A stretch of DNA of 64,000 nt, taken from assembly GCA_963781705.1 (NCBI GenBank), contig CAWAGP010000010.1, positions 496,001 to 560,000 of the forward strand, written 5' to 3'. Below, in pieces: positions 31,911 through 40,040 of this stretch (the first letter of the stretch is position 1; each line of letters opens with the position of its first letter). The position numbers and the translations under genes were made by a program. This DNA is from JALYGJ01 sp963781705. GTDB lineage: Bacteria; Chloroflexota; Limnocylindria; Limnocylindrales; CSP1-4. The notes beneath the pieces are model-generated. The model made no database searches. It was not told where the DNA came from and saw only the letters and a list, made by a program, of their open reading frames with translations.

Positions 31911-33134
31911 TTGACATACGACATTCGCGCCGTCCCCGCGGACGCCCTGCGCAGCTGGGCGGACACGGTCACCTTCGCCTTCGGCGAGGCGACCAGCGAG
32001 GAGGAGTGGCAGCTCACCCAGGCCATCGTCGAGCCTGATCGGGTTCTCGGCGCCTACGACGGCGACGCGCTCGTTGGCGGCGGGGCCGCCTACTCGTTCA
32101 GGCTGACCGTGCCCGGCGGCGCGACGGTGGCAACCGCAGGCGTGACCGGCGTTGGCGTCCTGCCCACGCATCGCCGGCAGGGCATCCTGCGCCAGCTCAT
32201 GGCGCGCCAGCTGGCCGACGTGCGCCTGCGCGGCGAACCGCTGGCGGCTTTGTGGGCCTCGGAGGGCGCGATCTACCAGCGCTTCGGATATGGCCTGGCC
32301 ACGCTGACCGGCGGTATCGACGTGGAGCGTTCGCGAACGGCGTTCCGCACACCCGCCGCCGCGGACGGCACGCTGCGCATCGTCGACCGGCCGACTGCGC
32401 GTCGGTTGGTGCCCGAGCCGTACGATCAGGTACGGGTTGCGACGCCCGGCTTCTACGCGCGTAGTGACGCCTGGTGGGATGTCTTTCTGGCCGACCCGGC
32501 GCACCACCGCAACGGCGCCGGCGAGAAGTTCTACGTCGTCTACGAGCGTGACCGAAAGGTGTGTGGTTACGTCATCTACCGCGTCAAGCAGGAGTGGGGC
32601 GACAGCGGCAGCGCGAGCGTCCTGATGGTGCTCGAGCTCGTTGCCGTTGACGCTGGCGCGACGCAACAACTCTGGCGCTACGTGTTCGGCGTCGACCTCA
32701 TCGCGCGCATCGTTGCCCGGCGCGGGCCGGCCCGGCACCCGCTGCTGCTGCTGCTCGCCGATCCCAAGCGGGCCATGCTGCGCATCGGCGACGGGCTGTG
32801 GCTGCGCATCGTCGATGTCCCCGCGGCGCTCGCCGCGCGCAGCTACTCGGCCGACGATGCGCTGGTGATCGAGGTCGACGATGAGTTCCTGCCCGACTGC
32901 GCCGGCCGCTGGCGGCTGGCGGCACGCGGTGGGACGGGCCGCGCGGAGCCGACGGACAAGGCCGCCGACCTGCGTCTCGACACGACGGACCTGGCGGCGG
33001 TCTACCTGGGTGGCTTCACCTTCGCCGACCTGGCGCGCGCGGGACGGACGAGCGAGCTGACGCCGGGCGCTCGGGCGCGCGCGGACGCGCTGTTCGCGAC
33101 CGACTCGCCGCCGTGGTGCCCGGAGGTGTTCTAG
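31911..33134 (+). CDS. Eis-like GNAT acetyltransferase
   Basis: 407 residues, the standard length of Eis proteins. An N-terminal GNAT domain has the acetyl-CoA loop VLPTHRRQGILRQLM. A second GNAT-like region and a C-terminal SCP2-like domain follow (about 300-400, FTFADLARAGR). The chain ends EVF; a free C-terminal carboxylate is catalytic in Eis. TTG 31911 has GGAGG 9 nt upstream. Family members acetylate aminoglycosides or other amines at several positions. It is downstream of an MFS transporter, probably in one operon. Confidence 0.9.
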   Translation: MTYDIRAVPADALRSWADTVTFAFGEATSEEEWQLTQAIVEPDRVLGAYDGDALVGGGAAYSFRLTVPGGATVATAGVTGVGVLPTHRRQGILRQLMARQLADVRLRGEPLAALWASEGAIYQRFGYGLATLTGGIDVERSRTAFRTPAAADGTLRIVDRPTARRLVPEPYDQVRVATPGFYARSDAWWDVFLADPAHHRNGAGEKFYVVYERDRKVCGYVIYRVKQEWGDSGSASVLMVLELVAVDAGATQQLWRYVFGVDLIARIVARRGPARHPLLLLLADPKRAMLRIGDGLWLRIVDVPAALAARSYSADDALVIEVDDEFLPDCAGRWRLAARGGTGRAEPTDKAADLRLDTTDLAAVYLGGFTFADLARAGRTSELTPGARARADALFATDSPPWCPEVF

Positions 33135-33152
33135 CCGCCGAAAAAGAGAACG

Positions 33153-33228
33153 CCCGAAGGAGCCGCCCGGTCCGGTGACCGTTGGCTGGCGAACCAGTCT
33201 CCGGCTCCGGTGTCGTGGCCCCTTCGGG
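33153..33228. other. Branched hairpin in spacer
   Basis: CCCGAA (33153) pairs with TTCGGG (33223) and GGAGCCG (33159) with CGGCTCC (33212). Inside are two small hairpins, CGGT-N6-ACCG and CTGG-CGAA-CCAG. The shape is multi-branched, but there is no T-arm sequence, so it is not a tRNA. It lies 19 bp after the Eis-like gene and 126 bp before the S41 protease. It could be a terminator or a structured leader. Confidence 0.45.
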
Positions 33229-33353
33229 ACGTCCAGAATGTAGCGGCTGCGGAGCCTCCCCGACAATGGCAGTCATCCACGAGTTGCGGCCGTGGCGCAG
33301 TGCTTATCCACGCTCCGTCCAGAAGATTCGTCCACATGGAGGAAGCCCCACCG

Positions 33354-34706
33354 ATGAACGACCTGCCGGCCGTCGAACCCCACTGGGCCCCGCCCAACGA
33401 GCCACTGCCGCCGCAGGGGCGCCCGGCGGTGGCGATCGCGGGTCTGCTGCTGCTGGTGCTCGTCTTCGCGTTCGGCGTGGCCGTTGGTCAAAGCGGTGCA
33501 CTCGGCACCGGTGTCGGTTCGAACGCACCCCAGCCGGCGCCCAGCGGCGCGGCGCAGGCCAGTCAACCGCCCGACGCGCCGGGCGACTTCGGCCTCTTCT
33601 GGCAGGCGTACGAGCTGATCAAGCAGAACTATGTCGGCCGCGGCGATCTGAGCGACGCCGACATTACCTACGGGGCGATCAACGGGATGATGCAGGCGCT
33701 CGGCGACACCGACCATTCGGTGTTCCTGACGCCGGAGCAGGTGCAGGCGGCGCAGAACGCGCTGGGCGGCAGCGTGGTCGGCATCGGCGTGGTGCTCGGC
33801 CCGGACAGCGGGTCGGCCGTTGTGCTGTCCGTTGTCGCCGACGGGCCGGCGGCCCAGGCTGGTATCAAGTCGGGCGACGTCATCACCGCCGTGAACGGAC
33901 AGAGCACCGCCGGCCAGTCGCCCGACGCAATCGCAGCGGAGGTGCGCGGCGATGCCGGCACGACCGTGCAGCTCACGATCAACCGGCCGTCGACCGGCGA
34001 GACGCTCAACTTCACCATCACCCGCGCCGAAGTTCACTTTCCGGCCGCTTCGTGGACCATCGTGCCGGGCACCACGATCGGCCTGCTGCAGCTGGTCGAA
34101 TTCTCGTCTGGTTCGGCCGACGAGCTGCGCCAGGCGCGCGACCAGGCCATCGCCGCCGGTGCGCAGTCGCTGATCCTCGACCTGCGCGGCAACCCGGGCG
34201 GCTACGTGGACCAGGCCGTTGACGTTGCCAGCCTGTTCCTGCACTCCAAGACGGTCTACATCCGCGAGCTGGCCGACAACCAGCGAATTCCCGTCATGAC
34301 CAACGACGGCATTCAGTCGACCGACCTGCCCATGGCTGTGCTGGTCGACCAGAACACGGCAAGCTCGGCCGAGATCGTCGCCGGCGCCATCGAATCGAAC
34401 GGCCGCGGGCCGGTCATCGGCCAGACGACGTTCGGCACGGGCACGATCCTGCTGACCTATCCGCTCAGCGACGGATCGGCAATCCGCCTGGCCGTCGAGC
34501 GCTGGCTGACGCCCGACGGCCAGTTGATCTTCGGCCACGGCATCACGCCCACGCAGACCGTCGCGCTGCCCGACAACCAGCAGCCGCTCGGGCCGCAGGA
34601 CGTTGGCGCGCTGACGCCGTCTGACATCGGATCGCTCGCCGATGACCAGCTGCGCGCCGCGATCGACGCCCTCAGCGGCGGCGGCCCGGCGCCGTCGCCC
34701 AGCTAG
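33354..34706 (+). CDS. S41 (CtpA-like) peptidase with atypical active site
   Basis: 450 residues. One N-terminal membrane anchor (VAIAGLLLLVLVFAFGVAVG) leads to a helical segment, a PDZ domain (GSVVGIGVVLG to GVKSGD-like AGIKSGDVITAV) and the tail-specific protease domain. The nucleophile Ser is in NTASSAEIV. The position of the usual catalytic Lys (TFGKG) reads TTFGTG. ATG 33354 has GGAGGAAG upstream. The catalytic domain would face outside the membrane. The Lys-to-Thr change means either loss of activity or a different base; similar FGTG sequences occur, as I recall, in other Chloroflexota. It ends in a CTAG shared with the convergent protease gene. Confidence 0.88.
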   Translation: MNDLPAVEPHWAPPNEPLPPQGRPAVAIAGLLLLVLVFAFGVAVGQSGALGTGVGSNAPQPAPSGAAQASQPPDAPGDFGLFWQAYELIKQNYVGRGDLSDADITYGAINGMMQALGDTDHSVFLTPEQVQAAQNALGGSVVGIGVVLGPDSGSAVVLSVVADGPAAQAGIKSGDVITAVNGQSTAGQSPDAIAAEVRGDAGTTVQLTINRPSTGETLNFTITRAEVHFPAASWTIVPGTTIGLLQLVEFSSGSADELRQARDQAIAAGAQSLILDLRGNPGGYVDQAVDVASLFLHSKTVYIRELADNQRIPVMTNDGIQSTDLPMAVLVDQNTASSAEIVAGAIESNGRGPVIGQTTFGTGTILLTYPLSDGSAIRLAVERWLTPDGQLIFGHGITPTQTVALPDNQQPLGPQDVGALTPSDIGSLADDQLRAAIDALSGGGPAPSPS

Positions 34707-35581
34707 AAACTCACCTCGATCGCGCGCTCTTCGGCGCCGCGCACAACGCGCAGCGACAGCTGGCCGTGCTGGTCGACCCCGGCGAGCGCGTCATAGACAT
34801 CGTCCGCATCATGGATCGCCCGCCCGCCGGCCTCGACGATAAGGTCGCCCTCGGCGATGCCCGCGTGCTCGGCCGGACTGTCCGATTCGACTTCGCGTAC
34901 CAGCACACCGGCGCGTTCGGCAAGGCCGACCGCGCGGCGCATTCGGTGGGCGACCCACGACGGCGCGATGCCGATGCCCAGCCTTGGCCGCTCGGTGCTC
35001 TCGCCCCGGCTCAGCGTGTCGACGCGTTGGCGGAGCGCTGCGTCGGCCGGCAGCGCAAGGTAGAAACCACTGCCCAGGCGATTGGTGTTCAACCCGACGA
35101 GGCGGCCATCGGCGTCGACCAGGGCGCTGCCCGACGAGCCCGGCGCCAGGGGAGCGGTGTGCTCGAGACTGCCGGCGATGCGCCGGCCGCGCGGACCGCG
35201 AAATGCACGCGCCACGCTCGAAACGAAGCCGACGGTCACCCGTGGCCCGCCACTACTGGCGGCGACGGCAAACACCGGCTGGCCCAGCCCGGCCGCGCTC
35301 AACGCCCACTCGGGAGCGCTCACCGAGCCGGTATCGACTGACAGCACGGCGAGATCTCCGTCGACGTCGACGCCCTTGGGCTGTCCCTCGGCCGTGCGGC
35401 CATCGGCGAAGGTGAGTTGGATGGAGTCGCCGCGCAGATTGTGGGCGTTGGTCAGCACCGTGCCACCGCCGACGACGATGCCCGATGCGCCACGCCAGCC
35501 GCCCCCGACCCGCACGACGGAGTCGCTCACCTTGGCCGCCACGGCGGCGATGTCCTTGCCGATTTCATCCAGTGCACTCAT
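34703..35581 (-). CDS. Trypsin-like serine protease with C-terminal PDZ (HtrA-like)
   Basis: 292 residues with catalytic triad His47 (LTNAHNL), Asp76 (DVDGDLAVL) and Ser150 (APGSSGSAL), then a PDZ domain (about 215-290, DSPAEHAGIAEGDLIVE). There is no signal peptide or membrane segment, so it appears cytoplasmic, unlike most HtrA. ATG 35581 is at the edge of the divergent spacer containing a strong palindrome, so the HxlR-type regulator encoded opposite may control it. Its stop codon overlaps that of the S41 gene within the palindrome CTAG. Confidence 0.9.
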   Translation of the reverse strand: MSALDEIGKDIAAVAAKVSDSVVRVGGGWRGASGIVVGGGTVLTNAHNLRGDSIQLTFADGRTAEGQPKGVDVDGDLAVLSVDTGSVSAPEWALSAAGLGQPVFAVAASSGGPRVTVGFVSSVARAFRGPRGRRIAGSLEHTAPLAPGSSGSALVDADGRLVGLNTNRLGSGFYLALPADAALRQRVDTLSRGESTERPRLGIGIAPSWVAHRMRRAVGLAERAGVLVREVESDSPAEHAGIAEGDLIVEAGGRAIHDADDVYDALAGVDQHGQLSLRVVRGAEERAIEVSF

Positions 35582-35615
35582 CGTCTGGCGGCTCCTGCGC
35601 TCTCCTGGTTGGACA

Positions 35616-35638
35616 GTTACTTGCAACTTGCAAGTTAC
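35616..35638. promoter_or_regulatory. Palindromic operator for the HxlR-type regulator
   Basis: ACTTGCAA-C-TTGCAAGT is a perfect palindrome with a one-base centre (35619-35635). It extends with one mismatch to GTTAC on both sides. It stands out as AT-rich in a GC-rich spacer between the divergent protease (35581) and HxlR-type gene (35696). The size and symmetry fit a winged-helix dimer site. Confidence 0.75.
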
Positions 35639-35695
35639 TACCAGATGACTGTGACCGCAAGTGAGTGGCGCCGCCCGGACTGTCACAATCGCGAC

Positions 35696-36148
35696 ATGCG
35701 CAAGGACACCGCCGCGGCCGAGACGACGATCAGCCCGCTCGACGCCGCGCTGGCGCGGATGGGCGATCGCTGGTCGTTCCTGGTCGTGGAGGCGCTGCTT
35801 GATGGGCCACGCCGTTTCGGCGAGTTGCAGGCCGCGCTGCCGGGCATCGCGCCCAACATCCTCAGCGACCGGCTGCGCCGGCTGGGGCGGTCGGGCATCG
35901 TGGTCGCCCAGCGTTACGCCGACCGCCCGGTTCGCCACGCTTATGCACTATCTCAGGAGGGCCAGGAGCTGGCCGGTGTGCTGCGCCTGCTGGCCGCGTG
36001 GGCGGCACGCGGCGGGGATCGCGAACCTGGTGCTGGTGATGGCCTGCGCCACATGGCTTGCGGATCGCCGTTGGAGGCGCACTGGTATTGCCCGACCTGC
36101 GCGCGAGTGGTCGAGGAAGGGGAGGCATCCGGCCTGCGCTACGCCTAG
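35696..36148 (+). CDS. HxlR-family transcriptional regulator with C-terminal Cys cluster
   Basis: 150 residues (start ATG 35696; ATG 35645 is in frame). The winged-helix segment ARMGDRWSFLVVEALLDGPRR (shown partly here as residues 19-39) and ILSDRLRRLGRSGIV are typical of HxlR regulators. The C-terminus adds MACGSPLEAHWYCPTCARVV, three or four cysteines and a histidine that could bind zinc or sense redox/electrophiles. It likely represses its own gene and the divergent protease through the palindrome at 35616-35638. Confidence 0.87.
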   Translation: MRKDTAAAETTISPLDAALARMGDRWSFLVVEALLDGPRRFGELQAALPGIAPNILSDRLRRLGRSGIVVAQRYADRPVRHAYALSQEGQELAGVLRLLAAWAARGGDREPGAGDGLRHMACGSPLEAHWYCPTCARVVEEGEASGLRYA

Positions 36149-36284
36149 GCGCAGACGAAGCTGAGAGCCGCCCTTCACGCGCCGGACCGGCCGATGACCG
36201 AGATCGGTAGCGCTCTCCCGGGAGAACGTGGTCCGATCGCCCTCGGCGATCAGGCCCTGATCGGCCGGGGCCCGGCATCAGCCC

Positions 36285-36720
36285 GTATCGGGCGAATCGG
36301 CGTCGCGCGGCCCCGCCGCGCTGAGATCAGCCGGCCGACAATTGCCGACTCCGACCACGGGTCGGAGCTTTGACGAGTTTCGGCCCGCAACCCACTCGGG
36401 AAGGACTTCCGGAGGTCTTTTTGACGCCGAACTCCGCGAGGCAGTCGGAAAACGGACGGCTTTGGCGCAAAACTCGCCCGAGCTCACGTGCCATGGTCGG
36501 AATTGGGCGAATTGGCGCCGGGCGTGCCATGGTCGGAATTGGGCGAATTGGCGCCGGGCGTGCCATGGTCGGAATTGGGCGAATTGGCGCCGGGCGTGCC
36601 AGTCGGCATCGGGCGAATTGGCGCTGCGCCGCCTCGCCGCGCTGAGGTTAGCCGGCCGACGTGGTGCCGATTCGGCCCACGGGTCGGAGTTTTGACGAGT
36701 TCGGCGCGCGGCGACGTCGC
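36285..36720. repeat. Intergenic repeat block with dispersed-repeat copies 3 and 4
   Basis: This is most of a 673-bp region without a credible gene. Two related segments (36290-36400 and 36605-36705) share ATCGGGCGAAT, CGCCGCGCTGAG, AGCCGGCCGAC and ACGGGTCGGAG-TTTGACGAGTT, roughly 80-85% alike by eye. The first continues as dispersed-repeat copy 3 (TCCGAC-N5-GTCGGA at 36350, GCCGAACTCCGCG, GGCAGTCGGAAAACGG, CTCACGTGCCA). A 36-bp tandem array sits between the segments. It looks like an element duplicated in place with internal expansion. Confidence 0.75.
36490..36630. repeat. 36-bp tandem repeat, three perfect units plus a degenerate one
   Basis: Units at 36490-36525, 36526-36561 and 36562-36597 are identical, each beginning GCCATGGTCGGAATTGGG. 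A fourth diverged unit runs to about 36630. There are no spacers between units, so it is a tandem repeat rather than a CRISPR. It starts at the point where dispersed-repeat copy 3 ends. The minus strand is open through it, but the 12-residue repeating peptide has no family likeness. Confidence 0.9.
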
Positions 36721-36821
36721 CTGGCGTCGTGTGAGCCGAGGGTTTAGTCGCAGACACCACACCGAGGGATTACACTCCCACCGCCCTGCCGTTCTTCCAC
36801 ACAGCAAACCGGAGTGGAACC

Positions 36822-39383
36822 TTGTCTCACACGCCAATACTCACTGGGCAGACACGCGACGTGCTCACCCAGGCCGAGGCCGATGACCGCGCCCGCCGCC
36901 TTCAGCAGGCCGAATACGAGATCGCTCTCGAGCTGAAATCGGGCGACGCCACCTACCGCGGCGAAGTGTCGGTTTCGTTCGCGCTCGAGGGCAACGGACC
37001 GTTGTTCCTCGACTTCCGCGGTCGGACGATCGAACGACTCGAGGTCAACGGGCACGAAGCCGAGCCCGACTGGACGGGTTACCGGCTGGCGCTGCCCGAG
37101 CACCTGCTCGCCGACCACAACGTCGTTCATGTGCAGTACGTCAACGACTACGACACGACCGGCGACGGCTTCCACCGATTCGTCGATCCCGAGGACGGCG
37201 CCGAGTACGTCTACACCAACTTCGAGCCATACGAGGCGCACCGGCTTTTCCCCTGTTTCGACCAGCCGGACATCAAGGGCCGCTACAGCGTCACCGTGAC
37301 CGCGCCGGAGGCGTGGCAGGTGGTGGCCAACGCCCCGCTGACCGAGGCGCAGCCGGCCGGCGATGGGCATGTACGTCATAGCTTCGCGCGGACCGAACTG
37401 TTCAGCACCTACCTGGTGGCGCTCATCGGCGGCCCCTACGTGGTCCGCCGGGTCGATCACAAGGGCCTGGCCCTCGGCCTGTATGCGCGCCGGTCGATGG
37501 AGCACCTGCTCGCCGACCAGGCACCCGAGATCTTCGAGCTGACCAGCCAGGGCCTCGACTTCTACGCCGATCAGTTCGACCAGCCGTATCCCTTCGCCAA
37601 GTACGACCAGGTGTTCGTGCCCGAGTACAACTCGGGCGCGATGGAGAACGTCGGCTGCGTCACCTACAACGAGGCGCACCTGTTCCGCGATCCGCCGACC
37701 CAGGGTCAGCGGCTCGCCCGCGCCGAGACCTTCCTGCACGAGCTCGCGCACATGTGGTTCGGCAATCTCGTCACCATGCGCTGGTGGGACGACCTGTGGC
37801 TGAACGAGAGCTTCGCAACCTACGTCTCCTACGTGACGATGGTCGAGGCGACGCGCTTCAACAACGCCTGGAAGGTCTTCAACGCCGACATCAAGCGGTG
37901 GGCCTACATGCAGGACCAGTTGCCCACCACGCACCCCATCGCAGGTGCGGCGGCCGACACCGAGATCGCCTTTCTGAACTTCGACGGCATCACCTACGGC
38001 AAGGGCGCGTCGGTTCTCAAGCAGCTGGTCAAGTACATCGGCCGCGACGCCTTCCGCGATGGGATGCGCCACTACTTCAAGCGCCATGCGTGGGGCAACG
38101 CGACGCTCGATGACTTCCTGGCGTGCCTCGAGGAGTCGAGCGGCCGCCAACTCGACGAATGGGCGCGGCTATGGCTACGCACCGCATCGCTTGACACGCT
38201 CGCCGCCGAATGGGTGCCCGACGGGGATCGGATCGGCTCGTTGACCGTCCACCAGTCGGCACCAGTCGCCTATCCCTACCTGCGTCCCCATGCGCTGGAC
38301 GTGACTCTCGCGCGCGACGCCGGCGCCGGCATCGAGGTTGTCTCACTGCCGGCGTTGGTGGACGGCGCCGAAACGCCGGTGCCCGCCGCGCACGGCCGGC
38401 CGCTGCCCGACCTGGTCTTTCCCAACCACGGCGACCACGCCTATGCCAAGGTCCAGCTCGATGCGACCTCACTCGGCTTCGTCCGGCGCAACCTGTCGCG
38501 TGTCGACGACGCGCTGCTGCGCGAGCTGCTGTGGATGTCGCTGTGGGAGATGGTGCGCGACCGTCAGCTGCGCTCGACCGCCTACCTGGCCATCTGTCGC
38601 GAGCGGCTGGGCAGCGAGCCCGACCAGGACATCCTCGACAACATTCTCGACCGAGTCGCCTGGATCATCGCGCGCTACCTGCCCGAATCGATGCAGGAGG
38701 AACAGGCGCACGCGTGGTTCGAATTCGCTCTGGCCAACGTTGCCGCAACGAACGACGACCGGCGCATCATGTGGGCGCGCTCTGCGATCAACGCCGCCCG
38801 AGCAGCTGATGATGTCGCGCGCCTGGCCGCCCTGGCAGCCGGTCACGACCAGCTCGGCGACTTCGAGCTCGACCAGGAGATGCGCTGGACGGTGGCCGTC
38901 AAGCAGGTTGCCTTCGGATTGCCCGGCGCTGCCTCGGCGCTCGAGCGCGAGGCGGGCCGCGACCCATCCGATCGGGGACGGCGCGCGCTGCTCCGGGCCG
39001 AGGCATCGCGGCCCACTGCGGAGGCCAAGGCTGAGGCGTGGCAGAAGATCCACGGCGAAGGCTATGGGTCGTTCCATCTGACTCGCGCGGCGATGCTCGG
39101 CTTCTTCTGGCCGCAGCAGCGCGATCTCCTCGAGCCCTATTCCGCGCGGTTCTTCGATCGTGTGCGCGACGTGTTCGCCACGCGCGACCACCCCTTCGCG
39201 CGCTCCTATCTCCTGGCGCTGTATCCGTCCTTCCTCGCCGATCCGGCAGTCCTCGAGCGCTCCCAGCAGCTACTGGCCGAACTCGACGGATCACAGCCGA
39301 CTTTGTCGCGCCAGCTTGCCGAGGTGGCCGACGAGCTCGATCGCCAGATCAAGGTGCGCGCCTACGCCGAGGCCGCACCCTGA
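36822..39383 (+). CDS. pepN: Aminopeptidase N (M1 family)
   Basis: 853 residues, full length for actinobacterial/chloroflexal PepN. The exopeptidase motif GAMENVG precedes the zinc site HELAHMWFG (His about 306) with the third ligand in WLNESFATY. The C-terminal ERAP-like helical domain is complete. It starts at TTG 36822 with GGAG upstream. It removes N-terminal residues from peptides in the cytoplasm. It lies downstream of the repeat block and 21 bp before a GNAT gene. Confidence 0.95.
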   Translation: MSHTPILTGQTRDVLTQAEADDRARRLQQAEYEIALELKSGDATYRGEVSVSFALEGNGPLFLDFRGRTIERLEVNGHEAEPDWTGYRLALPEHLLADHNVVHVQYVNDYDTTGDGFHRFVDPEDGAEYVYTNFEPYEAHRLFPCFDQPDIKGRYSVTVTAPEAWQVVANAPLTEAQPAGDGHVRHSFARTELFSTYLVALIGGPYVVRRVDHKGLALGLYARRSMEHLLADQAPEIFELTSQGLDFYADQFDQPYPFAKYDQVFVPEYNSGAMENVGCVTYNEAHLFRDPPTQGQRLARAETFLHELAHMWFGNLVTMRWWDDLWLNESFATYVSYVTMVEATRFNNAWKVFNADIKRWAYMQDQLPTTHPIAGAAADTEIAFLNFDGITYGKGASVLKQLVKYIGRDAFRDGMRHYFKRHAWGNATLDDFLACLEESSGRQLDEWARLWLRTASLDTLAAEWVPDGDRIGSLTVHQSAPVAYPYLRPHALDVTLARDAGAGIEVVSLPALVDGAETPVPAAHGRPLPDLVFPNHGDHAYAKVQLDATSLGFVRRNLSRVDDALLRELLWMSLWEMVRDRQLRSTAYLAICRERLGSEPDQDILDNILDRVAWIIARYLPESMQEEQAHAWFEFALANVAATNDDRRIMWARSAINAARAADDVARLAALAAGHDQLGDFELDQEMRWTVAVKQVAFGLPGAASALEREAGRDPSDRGRRALLRAEASRPTAEAKAEAWQKIHGEGYGSFHLTRAAMLGFFWPQQRDLLEPYSARFFDRVRDVFATRDHPFARSYLLALYPSFLADPAVLERSQQLLAELDGSQPTLSRQLAEVADELDRQIKVRAYAEAAP

Positions 39384-39404
39384 CACTCGTGGCCGGCAGC
39401 TGAA

Positions 39405-40040
39405 ATGGCGACCAGGCCGTGGGTCGAGCCGGTCGTCCTCGAGGGTTCGATCGTCAGGCTCGAGCCGCTGTCACTCGACCACCTGCCGGCGCTGGTCAGT
39501 GTCGGCCTGGACGCCGACGTGTGGCGTTGGATGCCACGTGCGGTGAGCACGCCGGCCGACATGCGCAGCTACGTCGAGACAGCGCTTGCCGCGCGCGCGG
39601 CCGGTAGCGAGATGCCGTTTGCCACGATCGAGCGCGCGTCGGGATCGGTCGTCGGCAGCACGCGCTATATGGCCATCGAGCCGCGTCACCGCCGGCTGGA
39701 GATCGGCAACACGTGGCTCGCGCCGGCCTGGCAGCGCACGGCAATCAACAGCGAGGCCAAGCTGCTGATGCTGGCCCATGCTTTCAACGTTGCCGGCGCG
39801 CTGCGCGTGGAGTTCAAGACCGACGCGCTCAACGACAAGTCGCGCGCGGCGCTGCTGGGTATCGGCGCGACCGAAGAAGGCACGCTGCGCCGGCACATGC
39901 TGACCGACGGCGGGCGGCAACGCGACTCCGCCTATTTCAGTGTCATTGAGCCAGAGTGGCCCTCCGTGCGGCGCCACCTCGAACGACGCATCGCGCGGCT
40001 GACGGCGCCGGTCGCGCCGCCCGACGGGATCGGCGGTTAG
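39405..40040 (+). CDS. RimJ/RimL-type GNAT acetyltransferase
   Basis: 211 residues. The N-terminus (LEGSIVRLEPLSLDHLPAL), IGNTWLAPAWQRTAIN and LRVEFKTDALNDKSRAAL are typical of the GNAT subgroup that acetylates protein N-termini or small amines (RimJ/RimL/Acetyltransf_3). It is cytoplasmic. It follows pepN by 21 bp and converges on the GH15 gene, their stops overlapping by 4 nt (TTAG). The substrate is unknown. Confidence 0.88.
   Translation: MATRPWVEPVVLEGSIVRLEPLSLDHLPALVSVGLDADVWRWMPRAVSTPADMRSYVETALAARAAGSEMPFATIERASGSVVGSTRYMAIEPRHRRLEIGNTWLAPAWQRTAINSEAKLLMLAHAFNVAGALRVEFKTDALNDKSRAALLGIGATEEGTLRRHMLTDGGRQRDSAYFSVIEPEWPSVRRHLERRIARLTAPVAPPDGIGG

Noticed and set aside
33153..33228. tRNA-like cloverleaf
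   Set aside because: No T-arm consensus, no anticodon arm of correct size and the acceptor-like stem is split.
36490..36630. Possible CRISPR array
   Set aside because: Units are joined head to tail without unique spacers; no cas gene is in the window.
36278..36760. Minus-strand frame with repeating WHARRQFAQFRP peptide
   Set aside because: It is produced by the 36-bp tandem repeat (a multiple of three) and has no start signal or family likeness.
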